Shown here: piece by piece, positions 38,654 to 47,244 of the stretch
Numbering within the stretch: the first letter of the stretch is position 1
How the letters are laid out: the number at the start of each line of letters is the position of its first letter
From: Paracoccus contaminans
GTDB lineage: Bacteria; Pseudomonadota; Alphaproteobacteria; Rhodobacterales; Rhodobacteraceae
Direction of reading: 5' to 3'
Length of the DNA: 64,000 nucleotides
Assembly (NCBI RefSeq): GCF_002105555.1
Contig: NZ_CP020612.1
Span: forward strand, 2,782,001-2,846,000
Notes under the pieces: generated by a model
The model's database searches: none
The model's input: only the letters and a program-made list of their open reading frames with translations
Told to the model about the DNA's origin: nothing
Position numbers and translations under genes: made by a program

Positions 38654-39622
38654 TCACAGCGCCACCCAGCCCTTGACGAAGGCGCCCGGCTTGTCGCGCG
38701 TGTCCGCCAGCGCCTGGCCCAGATCATCAAGCGGGTACCGCCCGGTCAGCAGCGGCGTCAGGTCAAGCCGCCCCGAGGCGAGCGCATCCACCGCCGCCCG
38801 CAGCCCGGCCACGCGCACGCCCGCGTCGCGTTCATGCGCGCTGGCGATGTCGATGCCCTTCCAGTTCCACATCTGCATGTTCACCTGCCGCGGGCCGTCC
38901 TGGTGATAGCCGGCGATGACCAGGCGGCCGCCCTCGGCCACCAGCTCGCCGGCAAGGTCCAGCGGCCATTGCCTGCCGACACATTCGATGACGCGCTCGG
39001 CCATGCGGCCGCCGGTCAGGCGCTTCACGTCCTCGATGATGCGCCAGTGATCGTCCATCGGGATCGTCTCGGCAGCGCCCATGGCGCGGGCCAGCGCCAG
39101 TGTCTCGGCCCGGCGCGAGACGGCGATCACCCGCGCCCCGGCATCCGAGGCCAGCCGCGTTAGGATCGCGCCCAGAAAGCCGATGCCGACGATCACCACC
39201 GTCTGCCCCGAACGCAGATCGCTGCGGGCAAAGATGTTCATGGCGCAGGCGACCGGCTCGCCCGGAACGGGCCGGCCGTCCAGCGCGGCGGGAAGCGGGA
39301 CGACCATCGCGGCCGGCGCCACGTCAAATTCGGCATAGCTGCGTTCCGTCAGCGCGGTCACGCGCTGGCCGACTGCCAACCCCTCGACCCCCTCGCCCAG
39401 GGCGGCGATCACGCCCCAGCCCTCATGCCCCATGCCGCCGGGCTGGCCCGGCCAGCTCGACCAGGGCTGACCCTCCCACGGCTCGACATTCGAGGCGCAG
39501 ACGCCGCAGCCCTCAAGCCGGATCAGCACCTCGCCGGAGCCGGGCCGGGGCACCGGCACCATGGCGATGGAAAGGGCCTGCGGGCCGGTCAGCACAGCCG
39601 CGCGCATCATCTGCGAGGTCAT
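38654..39622 (-). CDS. Medium-chain zinc-type alcohol/polyol dehydrogenase
   Basis: 322-residue member of the MDR superfamily. It has a GCGVCASNVEPWEG catalytic segment, GHEGWGVI, the Rossmann motif IVGIGFLGAI, and a C-terminal GRYPLDDLGQALADT. The structural-zinc Cys cluster of classic alcohol dehydrogenases is not obvious, and the residue after GHE differs from the canonical form, so this may be a diverged sugar-alcohol dehydrogenase. ATG 39622 has AGGA 7 bases upstream. First gene of the minus-strand set that continues into the MocA-like oxidoreductase. Confidence 0.85.
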   Translation of the reverse strand: MTSQMMRAAVLTGPQALSIAMVPVPRPGSGEVLIRLEGCGVCASNVEPWEGQPWSSWPGQPGGMGHEGWGVIAALGEGVEGLAVGQRVTALTERSYAEFDVAPAAMVVPLPAALDGRPVPGEPVACAMNIFARSDLRSGQTVVIVGIGFLGAILTRLASDAGARVIAVSRRAETLALARAMGAAETIPMDDHWRIIEDVKRLTGGRMAERVIECVGRQWPLDLAGELVAEGGRLVIAGYHQDGPRQVNMQMWNWKGIDIASAHERDAGVRVAGLRAAVDALASGRLDLTPLLTGRYPLDDLGQALADTRDKPGAFVKGWVAL

Positions 39623-39686
39623 GGATAATCCTGTGGAACTGGACCGCGCCGCCCTGTCTTGAGCAGGCAGCCGCGGGGGAGATTTC

Positions 39687-40313
39687 ATGCAGAACGACAA
39701 GGTGCCGCCATCCGCCAAGGATATGAGCACCAGGCTGGCCGGCAACATCGCCCGCCTGGTCGAGCGCCGCCGCGAGGAGGCCCTGGACGCCCCGCTCGGC
39801 CTGCGCATCGCCGGCCATGTCACGGGCGCCGCCGGCTCGATGTGGTTCGTGCTGTTGCACGTCGTCGCCTATGGCGGGATGCTGCTGACGCTGACCGACC
39901 TGATCCGCACGCCTTTCGACTGGCAGGACGGGCTGGGGATCATCGGCTCGCTTGCCTCGATCGAGGCGATGTTCCTGGCGCTGTTCGTTTTGATGAACCA
40001 GCGGCTGGAGACGCGCAACGCCGACCGGCGCGCCGACCTGGACCTGCATATCGGCCTGCTGGCCGAGGACGAGCTGACGCAGCTGGCCGCCGTCATCCAC
40101 CGCATCGCCGAAAAGCTGGACATTGCCGTTGACCGGCAGGAAGCGGCCGAGGTGGAAAAGACGGTCGATCCCGAAGAGGTTCTGGACGCGCTGGACGACA
40201 TCGACGAGCGGCCCGAGGAACGCGCCGCCGATGCCCTGGGCGCCACTCGGGACGCAGGCGGGGATCATGCTAAGCCCGCGTTGCCGGCAATGAAGGCCTC
40301 GACCGCCTCATAG
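39687..40313 (+). CDS. DUF1003 membrane protein
   Basis: 208 residues with the DUF1003 pattern: an amphipathic N-terminus, two membrane helices (around GSMWFVLLHVVAYGGML and LASIEAMFLALFVLMNQ), then NRADRRADLDLHI-like sequence and a charged tail. Function is unknown. GGGGGAG precedes the ATG. The last 49 bases overlap the 3' end of the convergent inositol-phosphate synthase gene. Confidence 0.88.
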   Translation: MQNDKVPPSAKDMSTRLAGNIARLVERRREEALDAPLGLRIAGHVTGAAGSMWFVLLHVVAYGGMLLTLTDLIRTPFDWQDGLGIIGSLASIEAMFLALFVLMNQRLETRNADRRADLDLHIGLLAEDELTQLAAVIHRIAEKLDIAVDRQEAAEVEKTVDPEEVLDALDDIDERPEERAADALGATRDAGGDHAKPALPAMKASTAS

Positions 40314-41377
40314 GCGGCATCGTCGTTCATCTGCCGCGGCGGATGCTTGCAGAAATAGGCCGCCGGCGCCTCGATCGGCCCTGCAAGGCCGCGATCGAGC
40401 GCGAGGCGCGCGCAGCGGATCATGTCAATGGCGACCCCGGCGCTGTTGGGGCTGTCCTCGACCGACAGGCGCAGTTCGAGATTCATCGGCACGCCGCCGA
40501 ACAGCTCGCCCTCCATGCGGATGAAGGCGACCTTGTTGTCGTTCTGCCAAGCGACATAGTCGGACGGGCCGACATGGATCGTCTCGTCCGCCATGCGCGT
40601 CGCGGCCACCGCCTGCACCGCCTCGGTCTTGGAAATCTTTTTGCTTTCCAGCCGCTTGCGGTTTGACATGTTCAGAAAGTCGGTGTTGCCGCCGGTGTTC
40701 AGCTGATATGTGCGCAGCAAGGGCACGCCGCGGCGGGCGAACAGGTCGGTCAGCACGCGGTGGACGATCGTGGCGCCCATTTGCGCCTTGATGTCGTCGC
40801 CGATCACCGGCACCCCGGCGGCGCGGAAGCGTTCGGCCCAGGCAGGGTCCGAGCCGATGAAGACGGGGATGTTGTTGACGAAGGCGACCCCAGCCTCGAG
40901 CGCGCATTCGGCGTAGAATTCGGTCGCCTGCTGGCTGCCGACGGGCAGGTAGTTCATCAGCACCTGCGCGCCGCTGTCGCGCAGGGCGGCCACGACATCC
41001 GCGCGCGAGGGCTGGGGCGCATCGGCGGTCACGAAGGTGCGGGCCTCGGGATGGTCGGCCATGTGCTCGGCCACGCCGTCCAGCACCGCGCCCATGCGCA
41101 CGGTGGCGCCCGTCGGCTCGACCGCCGGGGCAAAGACGGCGGTGCAGTTGGGCGCGGCAAAGATCGCGCTGGCCACGTCCTGCCCGACCTTGCGCCGGTC
41201 CACGTCCCAGGCGGCGACGATGCGGATGTCATCGACGCGATAGCCGCCCAGATCGGCATGCATCAGCCCCGCCGCATCGTCGTTGCGGCCGCGATAATAG
41301 GTCAGCCCCTGCACCAGCGAGCTGGCGCAGTTGCCCACCCCGACGATGGCCACGTTGATGGGCGAACGCTGGGTCAT
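40265..41377 (-). CDS. ino1: Inositol-3-phosphate synthase
   Basis: Converts glucose 6-phosphate to myo-inositol 3-phosphate. 370 residues of the short (actinobacterial/archaeal) type. The NAD motif is VGVGNCASSL, the active-site motif is NTGGNTDFLNM, and KISKTEAV contains the conserved lysines. ATG 41377 has GAAGG upstream; the longer frame is Pro/Arg low complexity. It follows the glycosidase-like gene by 10 bases and ends the phosphatase-methyltransferase-glycosidase-ino1 operon. Confidence 0.93.
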   Translation of the reverse strand: MTQRSPINVAIVGVGNCASSLVQGLTYYRGRNDDAAGLMHADLGGYRVDDIRIVAAWDVDRRKVGQDVASAIFAAPNCTAVFAPAVEPTGATVRMGAVLDGVAEHMADHPEARTFVTADAPQPSRADVVAALRDSGAQVLMNYLPVGSQQATEFYAECALEAGVAFVNNIPVFIGSDPAWAERFRAAGVPVIGDDIKAQMGATIVHRVLTDLFARRGVPLLRTYQLNTGGNTDFLNMSNRKRLESKKISKTEAVQAVAATRMADETIHVGPSDYVAWQNDNKVAFIRMEGELFGGVPMNLELRLSVEDSPNSAGVAIDMIRCARLALDRGLAGPIEAPAAYFCKHPPRQMNDDAAYEAVEAFIAGNAGLA

Positions 41378-41387
41378 GATGCGGCCT

Positions 41388-42470
41388 TCAGAGGGTCGGA
41401 GAGGACGGATTGGACAGATCGGCCTGCGCGGGCGCGCCGGCGGCACTGGCGGCGCCATGCGGCGCGGCGGCGGATGCACCCACCTGCCCGGCTTCGGTCT
41501 GCGCGGCGTCTGCCATGCCGCTGCGCACGCCCCGCGGCGCTGCCGGGTCATAGGCGGCGGCGGGCGCGCGCTCGGCCGGGGTGGCGGGGGCATAGCGTTC
41601 GATCATCGCGGCGCAGAAATCGGCAAAGGCCTGCGGATCGTGCGGCGGGCTGGTGTGGTGCGCCCCGGGGCCGAGATGTTCGGGCGTGAAGCAGAAGGTG
41701 ACGGTCGTGTCGAAATCCGCCAGCGCCTCCATCTGCCGGTCGAACCAGCCGATGGCATCGGGGCGGAAGCTGTCGGCCCAGGACAGGCCGGTTCGCAGGT
41801 GCCGCACCCCCAGCCGCTTCATCCAGGCGACGGCGTCGTCCAGACGCGGGTCGTGATAGTGGAACCACTGCATCAGCCCCATCTCCGCCGCATGGGGGGC
41901 ATAGGCGTCAAGGCCCGGCTTGGGCGTGCCGTCGGCGCGGATCAGGCCCATGTAGAAATGGCGGTAATAGCTGCTGCCCTCGGCCTCGCGGTGGCGCGTC
42001 GTCGCGCCCCATTCCTGCGGCAGGTCGTAGAGCGAATACCAGAAGATGCGGGGCACGCGGCCGACCAGCAGCTCGGCCGTCTTCTGCACGCCGAAAACCT
42101 GCACCTCCTCGGCGCCGAAGCTGCCGACGCCGACCTCGGTCACCCAGACAGGCTTGTCGGTCACGGCCTCGATCTCGGCCACCTTGGCGGGCCATTCGTG
42201 GATCTGCCACAGGTTCCAGTCCAGCGGAAAGCCGTGCACCGCGACGACGTCCACATGATCCAGCGCGCCATGCCCCGCCATGCGCTGCACCCACAGCGGG
42301 TCGATCGGGGACATGCCGCCCAGAACGCGGGTGACGGCGGGGTTCACCTCGCGGATCGCCTGCCCCGCAAGGCTGACGCAGCGGCCGAACCGCGACCAGT
42401 CGGGGTCGAGCGCGGGGTCCCAGTGGGACTTGTTGTTCGGCTCGTTCCAGATCATCGCGGCTTCGATCAT
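41388..42470 (-). CDS. Glycosidase-like TIM-barrel protein, apparently circularly permuted
   Basis: 360 residues resembling GH39-type beta-xylosidases, but with the halves in swapped order. Residues 7-190 look like the usual second half: the acid/base motif WNEPNN (Glu10), then GGMSPIDPLW, VDVVAVHGFP, the nucleophile motif WVTEVG (Glu112) and FWYSLYDL. Residues about 198-295 look like the usual first half: MQWFHYHDPRLDDAVAWM, LGVRHLRTGLSWAD, FCFTPEHLG and SPPHDPQAFADFCAAM. An Ala-rich tail ends the protein. The start overlaps the methyltransferase stop (ATGA), so no barrel half is missing upstream. Substrate unknown. Confidence 0.75.
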   Translation of the reverse strand: MIEAAMIWNEPNNKSHWDPALDPDWSRFGRCVSLAGQAIREVNPAVTRVLGGMSPIDPLWVQRMAGHGALDHVDVVAVHGFPLDWNLWQIHEWPAKVAEIEAVTDKPVWVTEVGVGSFGAEEVQVFGVQKTAELLVGRVPRIFWYSLYDLPQEWGATTRHREAEGSSYYRHFYMGLIRADGTPKPGLDAYAPHAAEMGLMQWFHYHDPRLDDAVAWMKRLGVRHLRTGLSWADSFRPDAIGWFDRQMEALADFDTTVTFCFTPEHLGPGAHHTSPPHDPQAFADFCAAMIERYAPATPAERAPAAAYDPAAPRGVRSGMADAAQTEAGQVGASAAAPHGAASAAGAPAQADLSNPSSPTL

Positions 42471-43237
42471 CGGGCGGCCTCCTCGGACCTGGCTGGATAG
42501 ACCGCGGCGGGTCCGTATTGGGAAAAGGGCACCGGGGCGGTGCGGCACAGATAGACCTCGTCCGCCGGGCCGGCGAGGGTGGCAAAGCCGGCCGCGCGCA
42601 GCATCGCCTCGACCCCGGCGCGGTTCGGCACCCACCAGTTGGTCCAGTCATGCGACCACTTGCGCTCGATGAAGGCCATGCGCGGATAGTCGGGGGCCTG
42701 AAAATGCGCGTCCTCGGCGAAGTCGTAGTCCTCGGCGACCGGGGCGACCGTATCGGGGCCGCGCGTCAGCGTCTGGAACAACAGCATGTCCCCCGCGACA
42801 TGCTCGCGGATCAGGTCCAGCGCCAGCAGCGGGTGGCGCAGGTGGTAAAGGACGCCCATGAAGATCACGAGGTCGAACCGTTCGCCCAGGGCGGCCACGT
42901 CATAGACGCCCAGCTGCCGGAACTCGACCCGCGTCGCGCCCAGCGTGCTGGCGGCAAAGCGGGCCTGTTCCAGATAGCGCGGATCGCTGTCGATCCCCAG
43001 CACGCGCGCTGCGCCCCGGCGCGCCATTTCAAAGCTGTAGAAGCCGGCGTTGCAGCCGATGTCGAGCACCGTCCGGCCGGTCAGGTCGGCGGGCAGCAGA
43101 TGGGCGAAGCGGGCGAACTTGTCGGCAGGATAGTCGCCCAGGAAATGCCCCGGCGCGGTTTCGATACCGTCCAGATGCAGATTATGAAACCACGGCCCAA
43201 GCCGTTCGACAGTCTGTGCAATCCGGCAGTCGTTCAT
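42467..43237 (-). CDS. TIGR04290-type SAM methyltransferase
   Basis: 256-residue class I methyltransferase. The SAM-binding motif VLDIGCNAGFYSFEMA is at about 57-72, with GIDSDPRYLEQA (motif II) and LVIFMGVLYHLRHP (post-I). The WFHNLHLDG and DWTNWWVPN segments are typical of TIGR04290/DUF1698-like enzymes found in glycosyltransferase clusters. The acceptor is unknown; a lipid or sugar is plausible. Start chosen at MNDCRIAQ. It overlaps the glycosidase-like gene by four bases. Confidence 0.85.
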   Translation of the reverse strand: MNDCRIAQTVERLGPWFHNLHLDGIETAPGHFLGDYPADKFARFAHLLPADLTGRTVLDIGCNAGFYSFEMARRGAARVLGIDSDPRYLEQARFAASTLGATRVEFRQLGVYDVAALGERFDLVIFMGVLYHLRHPLLALDLIREHVAGDMLLFQTLTRGPDTVAPVAEDYDFAEDAHFQAPDYPRMAFIERKWSHDWTNWWVPNRAGVEAMLRAAGFATLAGPADEVYLCRTAPVPFSQYGPAAVYPARSEEAAR

Positions 43238-43248
43238 CTTCCGTTCCG

Positions 43249-43833
43249 TCAGGCGGTGCCGTTGACGGTTAAGACACGCGCGCCGCTTTGTCCAACCGAA
43301 AGCCAGCTGATCGAGCCGGGATCGACATCGAAGCGCAGCAGGTGATCGAGGCCGAGGCCCAGCACCTGCGCGACCACGCCGCGGATGATGTCGCAATGGC
43401 TGACCAGCAGCACCGGGCCGCCCCCGGCCGCAGCGCAGGATTCGACATGGCGCAGGGCGCGGGCCACCGCGGCGGCCATCGTCTCGCCGCCCGGCGTCGG
43501 CGCGCTGGCGCGCACGGCGTTCCAGCGGTCCCAGGCCGGATCTCCCGCCAGATCGGCAAAGGCCCGCCCCGACCACGCGCCGAAGTCGATCTCGTCCAGA
43601 TCGGCCGCGACTGCGGGCGCGAGCCCCAGCCCCTGCCCCAGGATCCCCGCGGTCTGCCGGGTGCGCAGGCGCGGGCTGGTGTCGATGCGGACGATCCCAC
43701 GAGGGGCAAGGCGCGCGGCCAGCGCCGCCGCCTCGGCCCGGCCGGCCTCGTTCAGCGCGATGTCGCTGCTGCGGCCGCTGAGAACGCGGCCCAGTTCGTC
43801 ATGCGAGCCGTGGCGGACCAGCCCGATCAGCAT
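43249..43833 (-). CDS. Histidine phosphatase family protein
   Basis: 194-residue phosphoglycerate-mutase-like phosphatase. The catalytic RHG motif is LVRHGSHDE, the second arginine is in SPRLRTRQTA, and the second histidine is in LLVSHCDIIRG. In this operon it could dephosphorylate inositol 3-phosphate made by Ino1, but that is only inferred from position. First gene of the minus-strand operon, divergent from the epimerase-glycosyltransferase operon. Confidence 0.88.
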   Translation of the reverse strand: MLIGLVRHGSHDELGRVLSGRSSDIALNEAGRAEAAALAARLAPRGIVRIDTSPRLRTRQTAGILGQGLGLAPAVAADLDEIDFGAWSGRAFADLAGDPAWDRWNAVRASAPTPGGETMAAAVARALRHVESCAAAGGGPVLLVSHCDIIRGVVAQVLGLGLDHLLRFDVDPGSISWLSVGQSGARVLTVNGTA

Positions 43834-43949
43834 GCCCGCCCCGCGCCCGAGCTAAGTAGAAGAAGAAGCTGGCATTCCGTGAACATAGATGCTTAACACC
43901 ACGGCGATGCCATCGCATCAATCGAAACAAACGTTAACTCGGGGGCAAC
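43834..43949. promoter_or_regulatory. Divergent promoter region of the glycan cluster
   Basis: 116 bases separate the phosphatase (minus) and first epimerase (plus) start codons. They are AT-richer than the genes and contain the short dyad GCGATG-C-CATCGC (43904-43916). They must hold the promoters for both operons. No clean -35/-10 pair was recognised. Confidence 0.45.
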
Positions 43950-45065
43950 GTGGAAAAGGTTCTCATCACCGGCGGCGCAGGCTTCATCGGCCGCTTCGTC
44001 ACCGACGAGCTTCTGGCCCGCGGCCATCAGGTGCGCGTGCTGGACGCGCTGATCCCGCAGGTCCATGGCGAGGGCGCGGGCCGCCCCGCGGCGCTTAATG
44101 CCGAGGCCGAATTCATCCAGGGCGACGTGCGCGACAAGGATGCCGTCGCGGCCGCGCTCAAGGGCGTGGACAGCGTCGTTCACCTCGCCGCCGAGGTCGG
44201 CGTCGGCCAGTCGATGTACGAGGTCGAGCGCTATACCTCGACGAATGATGTCGGCACCGCGGTGCTGTTCGAGAAGCTGATCGACAACCCGGTGCGCCGC
44301 GTCGTCACCGCCTCGTCCATGTCGATCTATGGCGAGGGGCTTTACAAGGACGCCGACGGCAATCTGGTGCAGGATGCCGAACGCGTGGGCATCCGCGACG
44401 GGCTGAAGAACTGGGAGCCGGTCGACGCGCAGGGCCGCCCGCTGGCGCCCGTGGCCACGCCCGAATGGAAGACGCCGAACCTCGCGTCCATCTATGCGCT
44501 GAACAAATACGTTCAGGAACGCACGACCCACATCATGGCCGCGCCCTACGGGATCGAGGGGGTGTGCCTGCGCCTGTTCAACGTCTATGGCCCAGGCCAG
44601 GCGCTGTCGAACCCCTATACCGGGGTGCTGGCGATCTTTGCCTCACGCTATCTGAACGGGCAGGCGCCGATGATCTTCGAGGATGGCGAGCAGCGGCGCG
44701 ATTTCGTCCATGTCAGCGACGTGGCGCGCGCCTTTGCGGATTCGCTGTCCCTGCCCCAGGCGGCGGGCGGCACGTTCAACATCGGCTCGGGGCAGGACCG
44801 GTCGGTCACCGAGGTTGCGCAGGAACTGGGCCGGGCGATGGGCCGCAACGACCTTGATCCGCTGATCGTCGGCAAGGCGCGCATCGGCGACATCCGCCAC
44901 TGCTTCTGCGACACCGCCCTGGCCGCGGACAAGCTGGGCTTCAAGGCGACGACCGATTTCCGCGAGGGGCTGGGCGAGCTGGCCGAATGGGTCGCCAGCC
45001 AGACCGCCGTGGACAACGTGGAAAAGATGCGGGCCGAGCTGGACAAGCGCGGGCTGGTCGCGTGA
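43950..45065 (+). CDS. NAD-dependent epimerase/dehydratase
   Basis: 371-residue extended short-chain dehydrogenase acting on nucleotide sugars. The cofactor motif is TGGAGFIG (8-15), SSMSIYG holds the Ser, Y-x3-K is YALNK, and the domain ends with GSGQDRSVTE and DIRHCFCDTALA. The closest families are UDP-glucose 4-epimerase-like; specificity is not readable. It starts with GTG preceded by GGGGGC. Its stop overlaps the next GTG (GTGA). Confidence 0.88.
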   Translation: MEKVLITGGAGFIGRFVTDELLARGHQVRVLDALIPQVHGEGAGRPAALNAEAEFIQGDVRDKDAVAAALKGVDSVVHLAAEVGVGQSMYEVERYTSTNDVGTAVLFEKLIDNPVRRVVTASSMSIYGEGLYKDADGNLVQDAERVGIRDGLKNWEPVDAQGRPLAPVATPEWKTPNLASIYALNKYVQERTTHIMAAPYGIEGVCLRLFNVYGPGQALSNPYTGVLAIFASRYLNGQAPMIFEDGEQRRDFVHVSDVARAFADSLSLPQAAGGTFNIGSGQDRSVTEVAQELGRAMGRNDLDPLIVGKARIGDIRHCFCDTALAADKLGFKATTDFREGLGELAEWVASQTAVDNVEKMRAELDKRGLVA

Positions 45066-46159
45066 CGGGGGCCGGTCGCACCGACCCGGCCGCCGATCCG
45101 CGCCCCGTGCTGGTCACGGGGGGCGCGGGTTTCATCGGATCGAACCTTGCCGACCGGCTGGCCGCGCAGGGGCACGATGTCATCGTCTATGATGCGATGG
45201 CCCGCGCGGGGGTGGAACGCAACCTCGCCTGGCTGCAGCAGAACCACGGCGCCCGGATCGCGCATCTGCGCGCCGATATCCGCGACGCGAACACGCTGGC
45301 CGAGGCCGCCGAGGCCGCCAAGGCCGTGTTCCACATGGCCGCGCAGGTCGCGGTGACGACCAGCCTTGTCGAGCCGGTCGAGGATCTGGGCATCAACCTG
45401 ATCGGCACGGTCAACCTGCTCGAGGCGCTGCGGGCCAAGGGGGACGGCACGCCCCTGATCTTCGCCTCGACCAACAAGGTCTATGGCGATCTGGCCGATC
45501 TGGACTTTGCGCTCGACGGCAACGCCTATCGCCCGACAGATGCGGAAATCCGCGCGCATGGGATTTCCGAGGCGCGGCCGCTGGATTTCCACACGCCCTA
45601 TGGCTGTTCCAAGGGCGCGGCCGATCAGTATGTGCTGGACTATGCGCGCAGCTATGGCGTGCCGACGGCGGTCATGCGCATGTCCTGCATCTATGGCCAG
45701 CGCCAGATGGGAACCGAGGATCAGGGCTGGGTTGCCCATTTCCTGATCCGCGCGCTCAAGGGCCAGCAGATCACGTTGTTCGGCGACGGCCATCAGGTAC
45801 GCGACATCCTGGATGTCTCGAACGCCGTCGAGGCCTATCTGAACGCCTGGGCGCGCATCGACGAGGTTTCGGGCCGCGCCTTCAACCTGGGCGGGGGGCC
45901 GGCGAATGCGGTCAGCCTGCGCCAGCTGCTCGACCATATCGCCGCCATCATCGGCCGGCCGGTCGATGTCGCCTTCTCGGACTGGCGCGCGGGCGACCAG
46001 CGCTATTTCGTCGCCGATGCCCGCGCGGCCGAGGCGGCGCTGGCCCTCTCGCCCCGCGTCGGCTGGCAGGACGGGGTGTTGCGCCTGGCGCAATGGCTGG
46101 CGGGCGAGCATGGCGTCAACCTGCCGCTGGGCGAGCCGTCCCTGGCGCAGTCGGCGTGA
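45062..46159 (+). CDS. NAD-dependent epimerase, CDP-paratose 2-epimerase-like
   Basis: 365 residues. Cofactor motif VTGGAGFIGSNL, the STNKVYGD segment that is characteristic of the RfbE/Tyv (CDP-paratose or CDP-tyvelose 2-epimerase) branch, and Y-x3-K as YGCSK. C-terminal RVGWQDGVLRLAQW. The substrate here need not be CDP-paratose. GTG start overlapping the previous stop; its own stop overlaps the GTG of the GT4 gene. Confidence 0.85.
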   Translation: MTGAGRTDPAADPRPVLVTGGAGFIGSNLADRLAAQGHDVIVYDAMARAGVERNLAWLQQNHGARIAHLRADIRDANTLAEAAEAAKAVFHMAAQVAVTTSLVEPVEDLGINLIGTVNLLEALRAKGDGTPLIFASTNKVYGDLADLDFALDGNAYRPTDAEIRAHGISEARPLDFHTPYGCSKGAADQYVLDYARSYGVPTAVMRMSCIYGQRQMGTEDQGWVAHFLIRALKGQQITLFGDGHQVRDILDVSNAVEAYLNAWARIDEVSGRAFNLGGGPANAVSLRQLLDHIAAIIGRPVDVAFSDWRAGDQRYFVADARAAEAALALSPRVGWQDGVLRLAQWLAGEHGVNLPLGEPSLAQSA

Positions 46160-47244
46160 CGGCTGAACGCGCCCCCCTGCGGCTGCTGATGACCGCGGAT
46201 GCGGTCGGCGGCGTGTGGCAATACGCGCTGGAGCTTGCCGCCGCGCTGGAGGCGCAGGTGACACTGGCGCTGCTCGGACCGGCGCCGGATGCCGGCCAAC
46301 GGGCGGCGGCCGTCGCCGTTTCTGGCCTGCGGCTGGTGGAAACCGCCCTGCCGCTCGATTGGCTGGCCTCCGGCCCCGCCGAGGTGCTGGAGGCCGCTGC
46401 CGCCGTCGCCCGGCTCGCGGCAGAAATCGGCGCCGAGGTCGTCCATCTGAACGCGCCGGCGCTGGCCTTGGCCGATTACGGCGTGCCGCTTGTCGCGGTG
46501 AACCACGGCTGCCTGGGCACCTGGTGGGACGCCGCCGGCAAAGGCCCCGTCGATCCGGCGCTGGCCTGGCTGCCCGAGCTGATCGGGCAGGGGCTGGCCC
46601 GCGCGGACCGCGTGGTGACGCCGACCAGCGCCTATGCCGAGGCGGTCGCGCGGCGCTATGGCGTGCCCCTGCCCGCCGCCGTTCACAACGGCCGCACGCC
46701 GATGCCGCTGCCGGATGCAACGGGCTTTGATGGCGCGGTGACGGTCGGGCGGCTGTGGGACGAGGTCAAGGATACCGCGACGCTCGACGCCGCGGCGGCG
46801 CTGCTGGATGCGCCCTTCGTTGCCATCGGTGCGACCCGCGCGCCGCATGGCGCGGCGGTCGCGCCTGCGCATCTGCGACTGACCGGCGCACTGCCTGCGG
46901 CCGATTTGGCCGGCTGGCTGGCCCGCCGCCCCGTCTTCGTCAGCGCCGCACGGTTCGAGCCCTTCGGCCTTGCCGTGCTCGAGGCCGCGCAGGCCGGCTG
47001 CCCGCTGGTGCTGTCCGATATCCCGACCTTCCGCGAATTGTGGGACGGCGCCGCCACCTTCGTGGCGCCCGGCGATGCGCCGGGCCTTGCCGCCGCCATC
47101 GCCGCGCTGCTGGCTGATCCCGTCGCCCGCGCGGCGCATGGCCAGGCGGCGCAGGTCCGCGCCCGCCGCTACACCCCGCAGGCCACCGCCGCCGGGATGA
47201 CCGCCATCTACCGCGACCTGGTCGCACGCAAGGCCGCCGCATGA
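46156..47244 (+). CDS. Glycosyltransferase family 4-like protein
   Basis: 362-residue GT-B enzyme. An N-terminal acceptor domain (LLMTADAVGGVWQYALEL) is followed by a donor domain with VFVSAARFEPFGLAVLEAAQAGCPLV, the GT4 E-x7-E pattern. GTG start in a GTGA overlap with the epimerase gene. It ends with ATGA on the first CgeB-like gene. No membrane segment; likely cytoplasmic or membrane-peripheral. Confidence 0.87.
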   Translation: MTAERAPLRLLMTADAVGGVWQYALELAAALEAQVTLALLGPAPDAGQRAAAVAVSGLRLVETALPLDWLASGPAEVLEAAAAVARLAAEIGAEVVHLNAPALALADYGVPLVAVNHGCLGTWWDAAGKGPVDPALAWLPELIGQGLARADRVVTPTSAYAEAVARRYGVPLPAAVHNGRTPMPLPDATGFDGAVTVGRLWDEVKDTATLDAAAALLDAPFVAIGATRAPHGAAVAPAHLRLTGALPAADLAGWLARRPVFVSAARFEPFGLAVLEAAQAGCPLVLSDIPTFRELWDGAATFVAPGDAPGLAAAIAALLADPVARAAHGQAAQVRARRYTPQATAAGMTAIYRDLVARKAAA

